Positions 47,410-61,645 of a stretch of 64,000 nucleotides of DNA are shown here, in pieces. The stretch is from Tanytarsus gracilentus (lineage: Eukaryota > Arthropoda > Insecta > Diptera > Chironomidae). Position numbers and translations under genes: made by a program. The stretch is taken from assembly GCA_038502055.1 (NCBI GenBank), contig JAXRKN010000042.1:2852001-2916000 (forward strand). The letters are read 5' to 3'. Positions within the stretch are counted from its first letter, which is position 1, and every line of letters starts with the position of its first letter. Under the pieces are notes generated by a model that was not told the DNA's origin, did not search any database, and saw only the letters and a list, made by a program, of their open reading frames with translations.

Positions 47410-50400
47410 GTAAGTGAATATTGTTATGAAGACATCATGAAATTGCACACATATTGCAATACAAAGTAAATAATGATAATAATTGGCGTGCTACTATAAG
47501 TTTGTATATTGTACTTTCTTTGCGGTTGTAAAGCAATTTCTCATGAGAAAGAACAATGGTGATGAGTTTCATGATCATGATATGCAATTTGTACTTCATG
47601 GATAGTTAATTGAAAATATAATTTATTAATAAATTGCTAGGCAAATATGAAGAAGCGTGAATAGCGAGCAATTTCCTCGATGAAGGAAAATAATTTCATG
47701 TATAAAGAAAAAGAACACTCCCATGCCATTATTTTTATGACTTTTCACTCTCGTTTCTGCTGTTTTATCTACAAAGATTTGATCTTGAATGCATTTTTAA
47801 GTGATTTTAATGGCGGCATGCAGTGGCATAATGCTCTAGGAAGTAATGGTTGATTGATTCACAAACATGCACTTACACACACACTTGAGGGAGAGAAAAA
47901 ATGTATAAATTTTCCATGCGATGACATGCATTTAAATAATTTTTCAATAAAACATAACAAAATGTCTCTTTTGTCGTAGACATGAAACAATCTTGATAAA
48001 AATGACATTAAAGAATATTTAATGTGGCGCACACTCATGATGCGTAGAAAATGAGAGAGTTTTTATGGGAATTAATGGCCCTTATTAATTGCCTTTATAA
48101 TGTCTTCAATTTGTGAATTGCGAGTTGCCAAAAAAATCTCTTTGTTGGAGAGTAAACGAATAGTTTTAATGGAGCAAAGGGTGGTAAGAGAAAAAAGATG
48201 AAAAAATTGAGATTTTCAAAAATTATTTAGAGTTTACGGGAGTCTTGTTTTGCATTTTAATTTAATTTCCCCTAAATTTTCTTCAAAAATAATGTTAAAG
48301 ATCAAAAAACATATAATTACATCCATCTAGCATAAAAACATCATTTATTAATTTTATTACATCCATCTGCAGAGATTATGAGGTTCACTCATTGAGACGC
48401 GCCGAAATGAATGGCTGAGATTTAAATTATGATGTTCATCCCACTTTTTTCTCTTTGTGAATTTTTATGAGGATGAAAAACTTTTCTTCAGCTTTTCTCT
48501 TCATCATCTTTGGCATTCACTCCAACATTATCATAAAAATAAGAGAAGATAAATGTATATCATTTCAGCACAATAACAAAATGTGGAGAAAGAGCAAAAT
48601 AATCAATAGATTTGATAACATTATTTCCTCCCCGCTCTCTTGAGTGTGTACAGAGATGGAGACATTTCCTAGCGATGCTTTTTTCCTCTCTCTCAATATT
48701 TTTTAGCTTCACTCGGGGTTGAAAGAAGATAAATGTGAGCAGCGAATGTTGTTGCAAAATGAGATATAATTCCATGGCGATGGGATGATCCTTGTAGAAG
48801 GCCCCGGGAGGGGGAGGGAAGGAAAGCTCCATAAATTGCTCTACGAAACACATATATTTTGCCACACAGCCATTCGAGCATCCATATATTCGGAGATATT
48901 GTCTTAAACTCCCCCGAGAACATTCGTTATCTGTGCTTCGAAAATATAAGAAAGGGTTGGTCACTTAGGATTTAAAATTTGCAAAGGATTTAATTTAATT
49001 TTTAATCTAATTAAAATGTTCAAGTTTTTGTTAAATTTTAATCAAATAAATTTTATTCCAACCCTTGTTCCCAAGTGAGTTACTTTTAGGTGGCACTAAT
49101 GTAATCGCCATACATGAAAACTTAATTTTTCACACCCCATCATAGGCATAATCTAAATCTTTATGTGTACACAGCATACACATATTTTTTTGAGCGAATT
49201 CATAAATCTTATTTATTTGACTCCAATATCTGGGACAGTGAGAGAAAAAAGTCACAATGAATGTGTGTGACCCGAAAATAAACACATCGCAAGCACTTTT
49301 TTATTTCAATGCTTTTCCGATGCGTATTCTATTGCTACCCCCGCAATGGGGAGGTTGGATTATTTATGACCATTTGAGTGCGATACGATGTGAAATATTC
49401 TCGTTTTAATAACAATGTAATAAAGGCAAGGAACCACCATCAGCGAAAGCCTTTTTGGGGAGATTCTATAATGTAATGCCGCGCGGCATACTGTGTGTGA
49501 GAAAATAATGGAGAAAGTTCTCCTCAAGTACTCCAACTGCGAAGACTCCCCGTGATGTTTATGGCAGCTTTTTATAATATTCCTACCTGTGTGCCATCAT
49601 TCATAATGCATCATAATAGGATAGATGGATGCTATTAATGTTTTTAACAACACAAATTTATTATTTATTTCCATTACAAGGTAGCGATGCTAATATCTCA
49701 AAATTCCCATAACATCCATCCTTAATTCTTCTTACACACAATGCCGAGCTGTTGTTCCACATTTTAGTGAGAGTACAATGATGTTTTTAATGCCCTGTTA
49801 GATTTAATTATAAATTCAAGAGTTGGTTGGTGGAAAAAAGTGAATAATGTTGAAGAATTAAGGGGAGTGGAACTCTGGTTGATTTTTTAACTCTTTAAAC
49901 ATTTAAACTGTGTTAAAACATTTATTAACTTAAAATAATTCAAACAGAGTTTATTATCCTCGTTCAGTATCGCATAGAAAAATGTATGACGAAATTAACA
50001 CGCCAATATGAAAGTTTAAATTGCCACGAGGACTCGTGTGAAAATACGAGTTTCTACATTCAACTGGCCATGAGCGAACGACAATGTATTTTTTGTGAAT
50101 TTTTATCTTAACTGCCAGTGTGCCATAAATATCCTATGAGAGGATGTTCGTAACCCTACAACTACTAGCATGTGTATGTGATACTGGCCAGACTGTGCCA
50201 TAAATTTTTAAGTGACAAATATACACACACCGAGAGTTTAATTTAAAAGCATTTTTTTCCTGTTATTTTCCTACTCACTCCAGAGAAAGAGAAAAATGTG
50301 AACTATAAATAAATAACCACATTGGTTTTGGGATATTATTAATCATTTTGATCAAGTGGCGATATGTTTTTTACTCGAAAATATTTATCTGTTGAGTGAC

Positions 50401-51086
50401 TTAAGGTGCCAGTTGGAAAATGGCGTCTGCATAAGAAATGCTCCGATCGAGCAAGAATTTATCTCGTGAGGAGTGAAAAAAGCGATAAATTCTACCAGTT
50501 TCTAACATTCTTTTAAATTCATTTTTAATTGCTTTTTCTCTCACTCTCGACTCAACATTGCAACATAAGGTCTCGCTCACGCCATGCCGAAAAATATATA
50601 TCTTGCGATATTTTCTGGTGTCTGTTGTCGCTTTAGACTTTTAAAAAACATAAATTTTCGAAAAACGAAAAAAAAGTGTAGCAAGTGCGTTTTCGAATGA
50701 AAGAGAGGATGGAAAATATGTTTGGTGCCTTGTCAAATCGATTGTGGGACGATTCTTGGTGAAAAGGGTTTGTGGCTGCAAAATTTTGAAAAATTCAATT
50801 AAATTTTTCAAAATATGTTTTAGAAAAATTCAATTAAAATTCCATTTTTAGAAATTTTCAAATAAAAAACAGTTTAAACTCTTTCTCACCCCTCAAACCG
50901 CTCATCCTTGTTAAATTTACAACCATTTGATATTATTTTCCAATAAAGAACAATCGGAGTAAAATAAAAAAGGGTTGCAAAGGAAGAATTCTCTATTTTT
51001 TACGTAATTTTAATAAACACACTCAAAGAGTTGTGACTCGGGGACTCTTTAAATTTATATCAATGGCAATTCGAAAACTAATTCAA

Positions 51087-51278
51087 GAGAGAGAGAAAAA
51101 GGCGGAAATCTGATGGTGGAAAATGATGACATATTTTTCTTACATTTTCTCTCTCTTCTAACAAAATTTTTCCATTCGCATTCGTGCTCGCCGCAAGATT
51201 TATTACTTTTTTCATCGTCTTAGTGTACATAAAGTATATGTGAGAGAGTGTGTGTGTGTGTTGGATGGAGAGAGAGAG
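51087..51278. promoter_or_regulatory. GAGA-rich block with TG microsatellite
   Basis: GAGAGAGAG at 51,087, TCTCTCTCT at 51,148, GAGAGAG at 51,242, a (TG)n run at 51,249-51,261 and GAGAGAGAGAG at 51,268 fall within 200 bp. A GCCAT core lies at 51,063. Several GAGA-factor type sites this close suggest an intronic GAF-bound or PRE-like element, but simple repeats can arise by slippage. Confidence 0.35.
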
Positions 51279-54200
51279 AAAGGTGATATAATGATGGGGT
51301 CGCTTTCTCGAGCTCGCTTGATGAGGGTGGCTTTCACGTTTTATATATATCTAAAATTCCCTTCTTTCTTTCTTTTTCACCCTCACTCACTCTTCTCCCA
51401 TTCGCTATGAAATACAAGCACGAATAAATTACCTAATGAAATTTATTGCTGTTAGAATGTAATATAAAACACATTTAAATACATGAAATATTTCCTTAAT
51501 TTTTTTCTCTTCGCTTGCCTGCTCTTAGCGTTTATGTCGCTTATGGCTCTTCCTTTTTTCTCATCGTCGATGCGACGTGGTGTAAATTAAATTTTTACGC
51601 AATAATGCTCATTGAGAAATTTATCAAAAAAGGACTATTTTAAAAAAGTCTAAACACACTCTCGGTGGTGCAGGGATGAGCTCACGCTTGAGATATGAAA
51701 ATGTAAAACAATGGCAATAACAATCGGGTGAAATGGTCGAGAGGGAAATAAACACACTATTTTGAGAGCAATTCCAATAATATTTTATTTGATTTTTGGT
51801 TCGATTTTATGAGCCATTAGGGTGCACTCTCTTTATCATTACGAGCAGCCCTCTGTGAGATGTGAAATGCCATAAATTATTTCTCGAAATTTTTTATCAT
51901 CTCGAGCACACTTAAATATTATTGAATTATGATTCAGTTAAGAGTTTTTTAGTTTTCCAACCATAATTGCTGGATTTTGTCATCTCGAAAATTTTTATGG
52001 TACTCACGTAGTTATTTTTTTGTGAATGCAGCATTTAATGGAGTCTAACGGACAAAAGAAATTCTTTTAAGAGTTGCTTTAAAAATTGTTCTTAATTCAG
52101 CGGACAAAAAAGGTTAAAAAAGTTCATTTTGAGATCACATTTGTGGGTATTTAAAGCGCATTTTGGTAAATAATTTTTTACGTTTGTTGCACCAAATTTT
52201 ACAAAACCTAATAAACTGAATAAAATCAACTTCAAACCCTTAAAGAAATTCTCAACTTTCAGACACAAAATCAACTCTCCCTCGACACTCAATTCTCATC
52301 CAATTTTGCGCTTTAAAAAACTTTTCTTTTCTTCCTTTTCATTCGCAGCGACACAAAAATTCGCCGTGGAATAAAGCAAAAAAAAAATATCGACGACCAT
52401 GCCTTGAGTGTTTTTTGATTACAACTCTAAATTATCACGAAAAAGAAAGAAAGACCCAAAGAAATCTTCTTCCCCTTTCTGCTTTTTTTCTGTTCGCAAA
52501 ATAAACTTTCCAGCGAGATTTTTTCCTCCTCCTTTCTTGCTCGATTCTCGGCCTGTTAGATTTATTACAGCGTTCCTTACGTATTACATTTTTACACAAT
52601 AAAATAAAAGAAAAATAATAAGCCTCGGGGTAACATAGATCTTTCGAGGATTTTCCATCTTAAGGAATGCTGGGGGGAAAGCGGTAGCAAGAAAAATTGT
52701 GTGTGTATGAAATCGATATAAGAAGGAAGCGAAACAATTTATTCAAAAGTTTTTTAAGACTCTCGATATGAACCGTTAGGAGGCAGTCTCGAGAAGGGAA
52801 CCGAGAAATGCTGATAAGCAAGAAGCTAATTCATACCGATTTTATACATGAGGAAATTTATGCGTACACACCAGAAAAAAATATATATATCTCAGGGAAA
52901 TTCTCGCGAATAAATTGAAAAAGCAGAAAATTGCAGAATCGATCGAAAAAATCAATCTAGCATCATCGCATCCATTTATAAGAAAAGTGTACATACGAGA
53001 GAGTGAGATGGCTTAACCCCTCTCGTGCTGTCTCACTCTAACCCCTTGCCACCATGCAGATGGCACGTTCAGGAAGCCATTAGATTTTTGTTTTATGTTC
53101 TTTCTCTCCTTTCGTTTCTTCTCTTCTCAAACTCGCAGTGTTTAAATAAAAATAAAATATAAAAAAATCTTCATCAATTTCACGAGAAAAAAAATGGAAT
53201 TGATTCACTTTCGTGATGTGTGTGGTCGGTCGCAGAAATGTTGTGACTAGAGATTTTAATTACATCCGCATCACTTTGCATGACAATAAATAATTTTTTA
53301 AACAACACAAAAATTTTATTTATTTTTCCATGTTTATGCGGAAATTTTTTTGCGTTGAAAATTATTGAGTCCTGATAATTGCGGGCCGAGTTTATAAATT
53401 GAAATAATTGTCGTGTATGCACATTTTTGGTGTGCTTTTTGGGCTTGAAATAAAATTAATGATAATGATAATGATTAAAATGGAATGAACATGAAATATT
53501 CTAAAAAATTATGTTAGTTACTTTTTCAGTATATAAATTTAGCAACTCATATACTTTAGAAAATAAAAAATTTTAAATATAAATATTTTTAAAAATTTAT
53601 TTCCTTAATTTTCCATCCCTTGTAACTAAAATCATTTCATTTATAAAAATATAATTTTAAATTACTTCACTCGAGCACATAAAATCCCGTTTTCAAAAAA
53701 AATTAAATTGCACATAACCCTGCAGCCATAAATCGTTGAATATTTTTCTTGTTATTTTTATTTCGTGGTACATTCCATCTCTCTCTCTTCCATGTTGTGA
53801 ACATTTTTTTTGGCGAAAATAAAACCAGTTTTAAATTATAAAGCACGCCACACGATACACGTATGAAAAGAGAAGCAAAAGAATCAAAAACGCTTTCATC
53901 ATCCACCTCTCGATTGCATTGATTTCTGATAATGTAAATTAAATTGCAAAACGTGAAGCAATCAAGGAATTATATCGATGGCGTTCAATGAAATCATAAA
54001 TTTAGCAGCAATTTGAGATACGAAAAGGCGATGGCAATTACAGTCACGAATACACTTGAAATTGAGGCTCACATTTCGACTTCCGTCAAATAACAATTTT
54101 CGGAGAAGAGGAATGTGTGAAGAGTGTCTTATTACCCATTAGAAGCCAACCCACAGACTTTTTATGGCGCGGCACTTCATTTATGATGTAAAAATCATCT

Positions 54201-57200
54201 TCCAATACTTTCCTCTTCCTCCATGCGTGCCTCTATTTTAACTTTCCTTTATTATTTTTTATGATGATCTCTGATGACTTGAACAACAACATTCCATACG
54301 TAAATATCCTTTTACGCATTTTAAAAAGTGTCTTCCTTTTGACTCACAAATGCCGGCACACTGTGAGCTTATTTTACATAAGCAAAGCGAAACGGAAAAA
54401 AGGATAAAATTTCTTCTTTTTTTCTCTTCTAAGAGAAAGTTTTTCTTCTCTTTCTCGAAGGGTTCCTTTTTCAAGAGAATTTGTATTGTTATGCAACATA
54501 TTTTTTCCGATTTGCCACCTTACGCTTCTGAGAAAAGAATGAAAGAAATTCTTTTCTCCGATTGTAAATCATAATGCAAGAGAATGAAGAACAAAAAAAG
54601 GGAGAAAGTAAGAAGAAGTAGAATGGAAAATTAGTTTATTACAGTTGGTGCAACTGAAATTTATTGCTCCCACGACCACATATCACATACATATAGAATA
54701 AGAAATAAAGCAAGTGTTGTCTGTCGTTAAAAATTCGTTACTTTTGAGGATGATTTTGATAGTGATGAAAATGGGGTGTTATGTGTCAAATGTCTTTAAA
54801 ATTGAGTTCCACTTTCAATTGTGTTTCATATTAATTATTTATTATTTCTCTGAATTTTTTGTGTGTTCCATTCAATTTTTAAAATTGCGCTTTTATCACC
54901 ATCAACTTCATTAATATTTTATTTTCCGTCGCGAGCATATCCTGCACCACATATACATCCATAGTTCGATAAACAAGATTAGAAAGTAGAGAAACACAAA
55001 AATAATCATGTGACATCGATAAATCATCGAATATGAATCCCGAGAGTGTTGTTTCTTTTTTTTCTGTATCATATCGCCTTGAAAAGAGACAGAAAAAATT
55101 CAATATGGGGTACATTATAATGGCAGCGAGTGGTGGATGGCTGGAAAGATACAGAAATTTAATTTTTTTGTTTCTTAACATAAAACATTGCCATCTACCC
55201 ATAAATTTCACTCTCTCGAGTTCTGTATAAAGAAGAAGAACTTTTTGAGGCAAGATAAGGGCAAGAAAATGGAATTTATTTAGATGGCACATAAATTACG
55301 CCGCTTTTTGTCGCTTGTTTTGACTAATTATAATTCTTCGGTTCTTTATTCCTCTCGAGGAAATACACACACACAGAAAAACAATGAGGAGTGTGAGGGA
55401 GGAAGCAGAAAAAACTCCAAGTTAATTTAAATGGTCGTTTTCGTTTGAAGAAGTTGTGCACACTCTCGAGAAAAAAATTACCATGAGCATCGTCCTGAGT
55501 GTGACATTAATTTTAATTAATTTGAAAAAGGAAGCAGTGAAGACCCTTCTCCAATTACTCTCTCTCTCTCGTGCTTCTTATTTTACACTTTACAGAACCA
55601 TTCTTGGTTATTGTTGTTGCTTCATTAAGGTTGAGATACTTTGGTGGTTGGAGGCGGTGAAATTATCGATTAAAATAAATTTAAACCCTCAATAAAAAAT
55701 TTAATATAAATTCTCAAAAAAGCTTAAAAAATTAATAATCTGTTAAAATGCAAATTGAGCGATTATGCAGGTCTAAAAACTTCATCTCGTCATTATATGC
55801 GATTAGAGCCATTTGCAACGCATAACAACGAACACGTTTATCATAATAATTTTTCATATTTTTCCCTATTCCCAAAAAAAAAGTTAGAAGCTGCAAATGG
55901 TCTTAAGTGGTAATAAAAGTAATTTATTCCACATTATAAAATTCCACGATGGAAAATATGGCAGTTTTCCCTTTTTTTGATTATCAATTTATCTCTTATC
56001 ATAATTGTTCGCCCCAGATATTAAAAATGTGCTCTCATTCTCGATTGCATGCAGCATTCCATCATAACAACACGTTTCACAGTAATTTTTGGGGAGGCTT
56101 TTAATGGCAACCCCGCAAAAAAAGGGATTTCATTATGCCTACACGAGAAACATAAAATTACGCATTTACCCTCTCATCTCATCATCATCCTCTCCTCTTT
56201 CCCTCGGTGATTTTCGGTTAGCGAAAATAATATATTAAAGGATTTTCATATTCATGCGTGTGTAATGAAATAAGGAAGGTTCATATTAAAATAATTATGA
56301 GTTAAGAACCGCAGAAAATTGTGCGTCCAAAATTTTAAAATTTTCAACTCGTCGCTGCTGTTGATGTCGGAAAAAATTTGCAATGTAGAGTGTTGAGAGT
56401 GGCTTTTTTATTGCTCTTTTTCAAGTGCCACACAATCTCATAAATAAATTAAATTTTAACACCGCATAAACATCCAATTCTTCTTTTCTGCACATGCATT
56501 AATTGTTAGAGGAAAAAGTTAAATTTGTGTTGTTTTGTGCGAGAGCATTTTGAGGAGGTGAAAAATTTAAATTCAAAAGTTGGAGTTGACTTTTTTGTGG
56601 GCTAGCAAAATTTTTTCATTTTTAAAATGAAAAGTAAATTTTTTAACGCATTTAAAAATTTTGAACTTTAATAAAATAAAAAATTTAATTTTCTCAAAAT
56701 TCTAACGTCTTTAATTATTTCAAACATGTCCCTACAAAACTTTTTGATCTTTCACCTAATCCAGACCCAAAAATTTCTCACAAATGCCCTTTGCTAAAAT
56801 ATTTTATTTGCACTCGTACAAAAGCACACATTCATTTTCGGTTGTTATGTAAAAGTCAAAAATACATGAATTCATTGCTATCTGGCCAGAGAGCTGGCTT
56901 TTGTAGGCGAGTAAATTTTTAGAGAAATCTGCAAGCATTGTTTCAACTTTCATGAACGGAGTTGAGAGAAAAAAAGACAAGCTCTCCACTAGGAAGGACA
57001 TACACATGCGAGATAAAGATCCAGAGAATTGCTGCATGCTGGCGATATATATTAAAAACCTGACGCAGAAAAAGAGAGTTATATTGCATAATGGTGCATC
57101 TAATATGATATTTATTAAGAGATAACTGCTCTATATGCACGAACACGCGAATGCATTTATAGTTTGATGTTGGCAAATATAAAAAAGTGAGTGTGTGTGT

Positions 57201-59250
57201 GACATGCAATTTATGACCGTACGCAGTGGTCATCGAGAGTGACAAATTCTCCTTTTTTTGCATGTGTATTGTTTCTGCAGGAGAATCAAATTTATGATAT
57301 TGAATTTAGTGCGACACACTATTGCAACGACTAGTGATGCTGGCTGGATGATGGTGAAAAAATTAAACAACCATATATGAACAAACATAGTCACACACAC
57401 ACACGCAGAGCACGACAAACAATAGCAAGTGCATTTTCTGAAATATGGATACATGTAGTAGCATAACAACATAACTTACAACATGAATTCCATGAGAACA
57501 ATGACTATGGTGCTTAATCAAGCGACACCCTATAAATTAATTAACAACTGCAACATCTTGTTGGTTTTCTATACTTCCCTCCTTTTTCAATGTCGACATC
57601 CACCACCTCCCATCCTGTGTCTTTTTCTCTCTCTCTAATACACAGCAGTAGCAATTTTTGCAAACACTGTTTTTAGGAAGAGAGAGAAAAAAGAGCACAG
57701 CAAGTGCCGGCTCACAGCAAGGTGGCACATCTACAATTTTAATTGTGAGAAATTGTTGAGCATTATTAAATTATTAATTAGTAATTTTGTAATTATAATT
57801 GCCTGCATTATAAATCAACTACCGCACACATTAATTTTTCGCTCTCGAGTCCGCCCTTTGGATGTGCGCGATAAATCTTTTTTTTTTCGTTGAAATATTA
57901 ACTGTAAAAAATTATTAATGAGATTTTTTTTGATGGATTAAAATTTGAAATGTTTTTTTATTATTTTAAAATTCATTTTTTACGCATTCAAATTTATTAA
58001 AATTTTCACCTTTAAACACCATGAGAATTTTAGCAACTTGTTTATTTTCATAAACAGAAACAAAAGAAGAAAATTTCATGCAATTCTTTCTCGTCCCTCG
58101 CCGCATGGCACAGTCGCAAGCGTAGAGATAAGAAAGGATATAAAAGAGCCATGGAAGGAAAGAGCATGGCAGAAGATAGATGTGCTTTGTTATATCTCCA
58201 AGAAAGATGTATTATCATGAACACAATCTATTCTTTCGCTCTCTCTCCCTTCCTCCTCCGAGCATTCGGATACATCGCATGACAAATGTGAAGCATACAT
58301 GTATGTGTGTTGATATAGTTTTTCAAACATATAATTTTTATTAAGTAGGAAAAACTTTCTACATTTTGCGATTTATTAAATTATAACTGATAAGGGACAT
58401 AATAGAGCACAGTTGACGCATAAATCAAGCATAAAAAGAAAATGTAATAAAAACTAAAAATTCCACTACGACACGCACACAAACAAAGGGGGCCGGGTAA
58501 TATATTTTGTCCTCATACCCATTCATCTTTTTTATTGCAGTTTCGAGTTTCCATTTTCTTTATTTCTCTCTTCTTCTTTTTTTCGGGGGCCATAATGGCC
58601 TTCTCTGCCTCTTTCTCTCTCTCGACATGTGCGACCGGCAAGAAAGAGACGAAAAATCGCTGATAACAAAAATTGCCTTAATGAATTACTTTTTTGCTGC
58701 TGCTCGCATGCGAATTCTTATTTATTTTTTTCCGCTGGATCGAATTTATCATGGATGAATTTTAATTTATTGCTGAGATTTCTCTTAAGACATTTCTATG
58801 TGTCAAGGGTGTGCGACTTTGATTAATTGAAACCATCCCTTGAAATTATAAGAAGATGCATAAGCACTTCGCAACATTTCATGCTGCTACCATTAATGCC
58901 TTTGGTTTATAATTTTAAATTATTCCACAATACCTCAACGAAACTCTCGAGAAGCAGCAGCGAGCTTCTATTTACTCTTGGCGAGGTAAAAATTTATACA
59001 AAAAGAGCGGTATCATATATCACCGCAAGGCACGAAGTTAGTTTATAAACCGGGAGGAAAGTGCGCGCGAAAAAATTTATGGCACAATTTTAATTGGCTG
59101 CCGTTTCCCACCCTCAACTTTATATCGTGCGATGAGATGCTATAATGTTACAGTTCTCGCTCTCACACTCAAAGATTTTAAATTTTTTTGAATTTAAATT
59201 TTTTATCTTCTGCTAACTTTTGGATGCGAGAGTTTATGTTGGTGGTGCGG

Positions 59251-59433
59251 CAGAGTTGAAACAAAGAATGTTTGAATTATTTTAATGAAATATTTTAAAA
59301 TTAGAATTTGGAAAAATTATTTTTAAAAGTTTGAAAAAGGTTCGAATCCTTGTGTTGATAACTTAATGAACTCATTAGATATTTTTTTTATTTGTTTAAT
59401 TTAATCTACATTTGAATTTTTTTCTCAACTCTG
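59251..59433. repeat. foldback element centred on GGTTCGAATCC
   Basis: CAGAGTTGA at 59,251-59,259 pairs exactly with TCAACTCTG at 59,425-59,433. The arm midpoint is 59,342; the core GGTTCGAATCC is at 59,339-59,349 (midpoint 59,344). Length 183 bp, almost equal to the copies at 9,980 and 36,804. Between arms and core the DNA is AT-rich. Confidence 0.55.
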
Positions 59434-61373
59434 TAAATCTCAAAAACTTTTCGCCCTACTTTAATTTTTTTTCACATACAAACGCGACTTCATCATCACC
59501 ACCGTTGAACATCGAATTGCACTTTAAAGAGAGTCGAGAAGAAAACCGCCTCAAAGGAGTCGGGGAGAGTTGAGTGAGAGAGAAATTTATGGTATAAACA
59601 AAAATCTTTGTAAAATATAATCTCGACTCTTTTTTTTCGGTGGGCTTATCTGCTCCTCTCCGCTGTGTATACGCTTTGAAGTGAAATCTAATTACCTTTA
59701 ATTTACAATATGTGGTAATAATTATATGAAGTGTTAAATCTGATAATGGATAATGTAATATACCCAGACAATAATTTTATTGCCTTGCCTCTTTCTCTCT
59801 CTGATGTCGGAGGCTTACGAGTTGCTAGATATATTTTCCATGTATGTAAATACATATTCTCACCATTCTCTAGATTAAAATTTTACAATGGAAAATTGTT
59901 GTTTTTCCACCCTGAAAAACGATTCCATGTTAGTTGAGGAAAAGTTGGTACATGAGTGAGAGAGGAAATGAAGTGAAGATGGTGGTAAATTCGGGTGAAT
60001 TATGCGAGACCTTTTGTGCGAAGACATTGCAGGAATCAGAGTCAATTGCTTAGAAAATTTTGCCACTTTACCACAGCCGTAAATAAGTCAAAATTTAATT
60101 AAAATCGAAGATTTTCTCTCGTCTCGGTCATTAAATCAAAAATGTAATCATGGCTTTTTATTCCTCATGGGCTGTGAAGTGAGTGTGTAAGCATTTTCTT
60201 GATTATAGAGTAATAATTACTTTTGCGAAATTGGATTGTGATTGGGAGGGAGGCAAGACAACATCAATTTGCATTGACATGAATTTTCAATTAATCGTTG
60301 ATTCATAAATGAACTGTGCTGGGTCGAATTATTACGAATTCTAGAACAAAGTTTAATCAATTAAACTCAATTCTTAGAAAAATCAGAAATTGCTTTTTTA
60401 ATTTTTCACTTTCAAAATATTTTCGCATTATAAAAACTTTTTTATCCATCATAAAATTGAAATCAACAAATTGTCAACATTCAGTAAAATTTTTTTTTCC
60501 CTCACAACAATTGATCCACCGCCTCATAACATATCGATGATATTTATGAGTCAATTTGGTAATTTCATGATTTCGTCCCCACATCACGTCATGTTCAATG
60601 CTCGAACGTTGTAATAACAGCACAGCATGAAAGGGGAGAGAATTAAATTTGTAGCAAATTTGGTTGTTTATTTGCAAAATCTAATCAATTATGTTATTAC
60701 TTCCTTGGAAGTGAAACAATGCGGAAATATGCCTTGTGTCCTAATCTATAGATGCTGAGAGTAAATTTACGGTCATGAGGTTGAATGCCTCTCAAAATTG
60801 TTTATATCTCTCCATCTCACTCGCTCTCATTTGACCGAGTGTCTCATGCAAACAAAAAATCTAGAACTTTGCCCGAAAATTAAATTAAATAAATCCCTTC
60901 ACCATGCTATCGTCTCTCTTTTTTCGGTGCCGATGTGTATATCGCTTTGGCAAAACAGAGAAATATTTTCACGATTTTCCAGTTCGGTGGCATTCAGTGT
61001 TGTTTTGCGAAAGCGAGCGGAGAGAGAGAAAATGAATAGATAGAAATAAGAAGAAAACAGTTTCGAGGCTTGTGTGGCTGACTGAAGGTTTTTTCCATTG
61101 TTTCCAATTCCCCTATACAATGTAGAGTCATAGAATCGTTGTTGTTTCCATTGGTAATGATGACTCGATTTTCTTTCTTTCTTCACATATTTCACTCGCT
61201 ATTTTATGGCCGTTTAGTTTGTGTTTGCTTCCTCATTCAGAATTCTCTTTTCGGACTTAGCGAGAATTCTTTTTTTTGTTGTTTGCTAGTTGGGATGTAA
61301 ACTTTTTCTAATGGGATTGTCTTGTTGGAAATTGTTGACCGAGATTCTTATTGGACATTTGAGATGGGAAAAA

Positions 61374-61645
61374 TTCAAGTTAATTTAAAAGAATTTTGAA
61401 ATTATTATTATTATTGCTGGAATTTTTTCATTTAAAATAATTTTATTAATAAAACTAAAAAGTTAAATTTTTAAAAACTTTGTTAGAAAAGAGTAAAAAA
61501 TTTTATTTAATTTTAGGGTTCGAAGCTTTTGAATGAATTTATTTCAATCCTTAATTTAATTTAAATCTTAAAAATCTTTTTATTTTTCAATTTTTTCCTG
61601 ATTCTCACAATAAAAATGTCACTTCTCAGAATTTTTGTATCCCAT
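61374..61645. repeat. longer foldback with GGTTCGAAGC core
   Basis: ATGGGAAAAATTC from 61,374 pairs with GAATTTTTGTATCCCAT ending at 61,645, with a 4-nt bulge. The variant core GGTTCGAAGC is at 61,517-61,526, about 12 bp from the midpoint. At 272 bp it is longer than the other copies. Moderate support. Confidence 0.35.

Noticed and set aside
48560..48964. 134-codon minus-strand open frame in the intron
   Set aside because: Mixed composition but no recognisable domain, and not supported by splice sites or neighbours. Treated as a chance frame.
54879..55292. 137-codon minus-strand open frame in the intron
   Set aside because: No recognisable motif and no promoter or splice context; overlaps an open frame on the other strand. 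Chance frame.
57265..57285. Acceptor-like TTGTTTCTGCAG followed by GAGAATC
   Set aside because: No coding continuation and no regenerated donor.
57394..57406. CA microsatellite as a functional element
   Set aside because: Short simple repeat, common in such DNA; nothing else supports a function.
58525..58545. Good-looking acceptor TTTTTTATTGCAG followed by TTTCGAG
   Set aside because: Not followed by GTAAG, so not a ratchet point, and the downstream frame does not resemble the Ubx homeodomain exon. Probably a decoy site.
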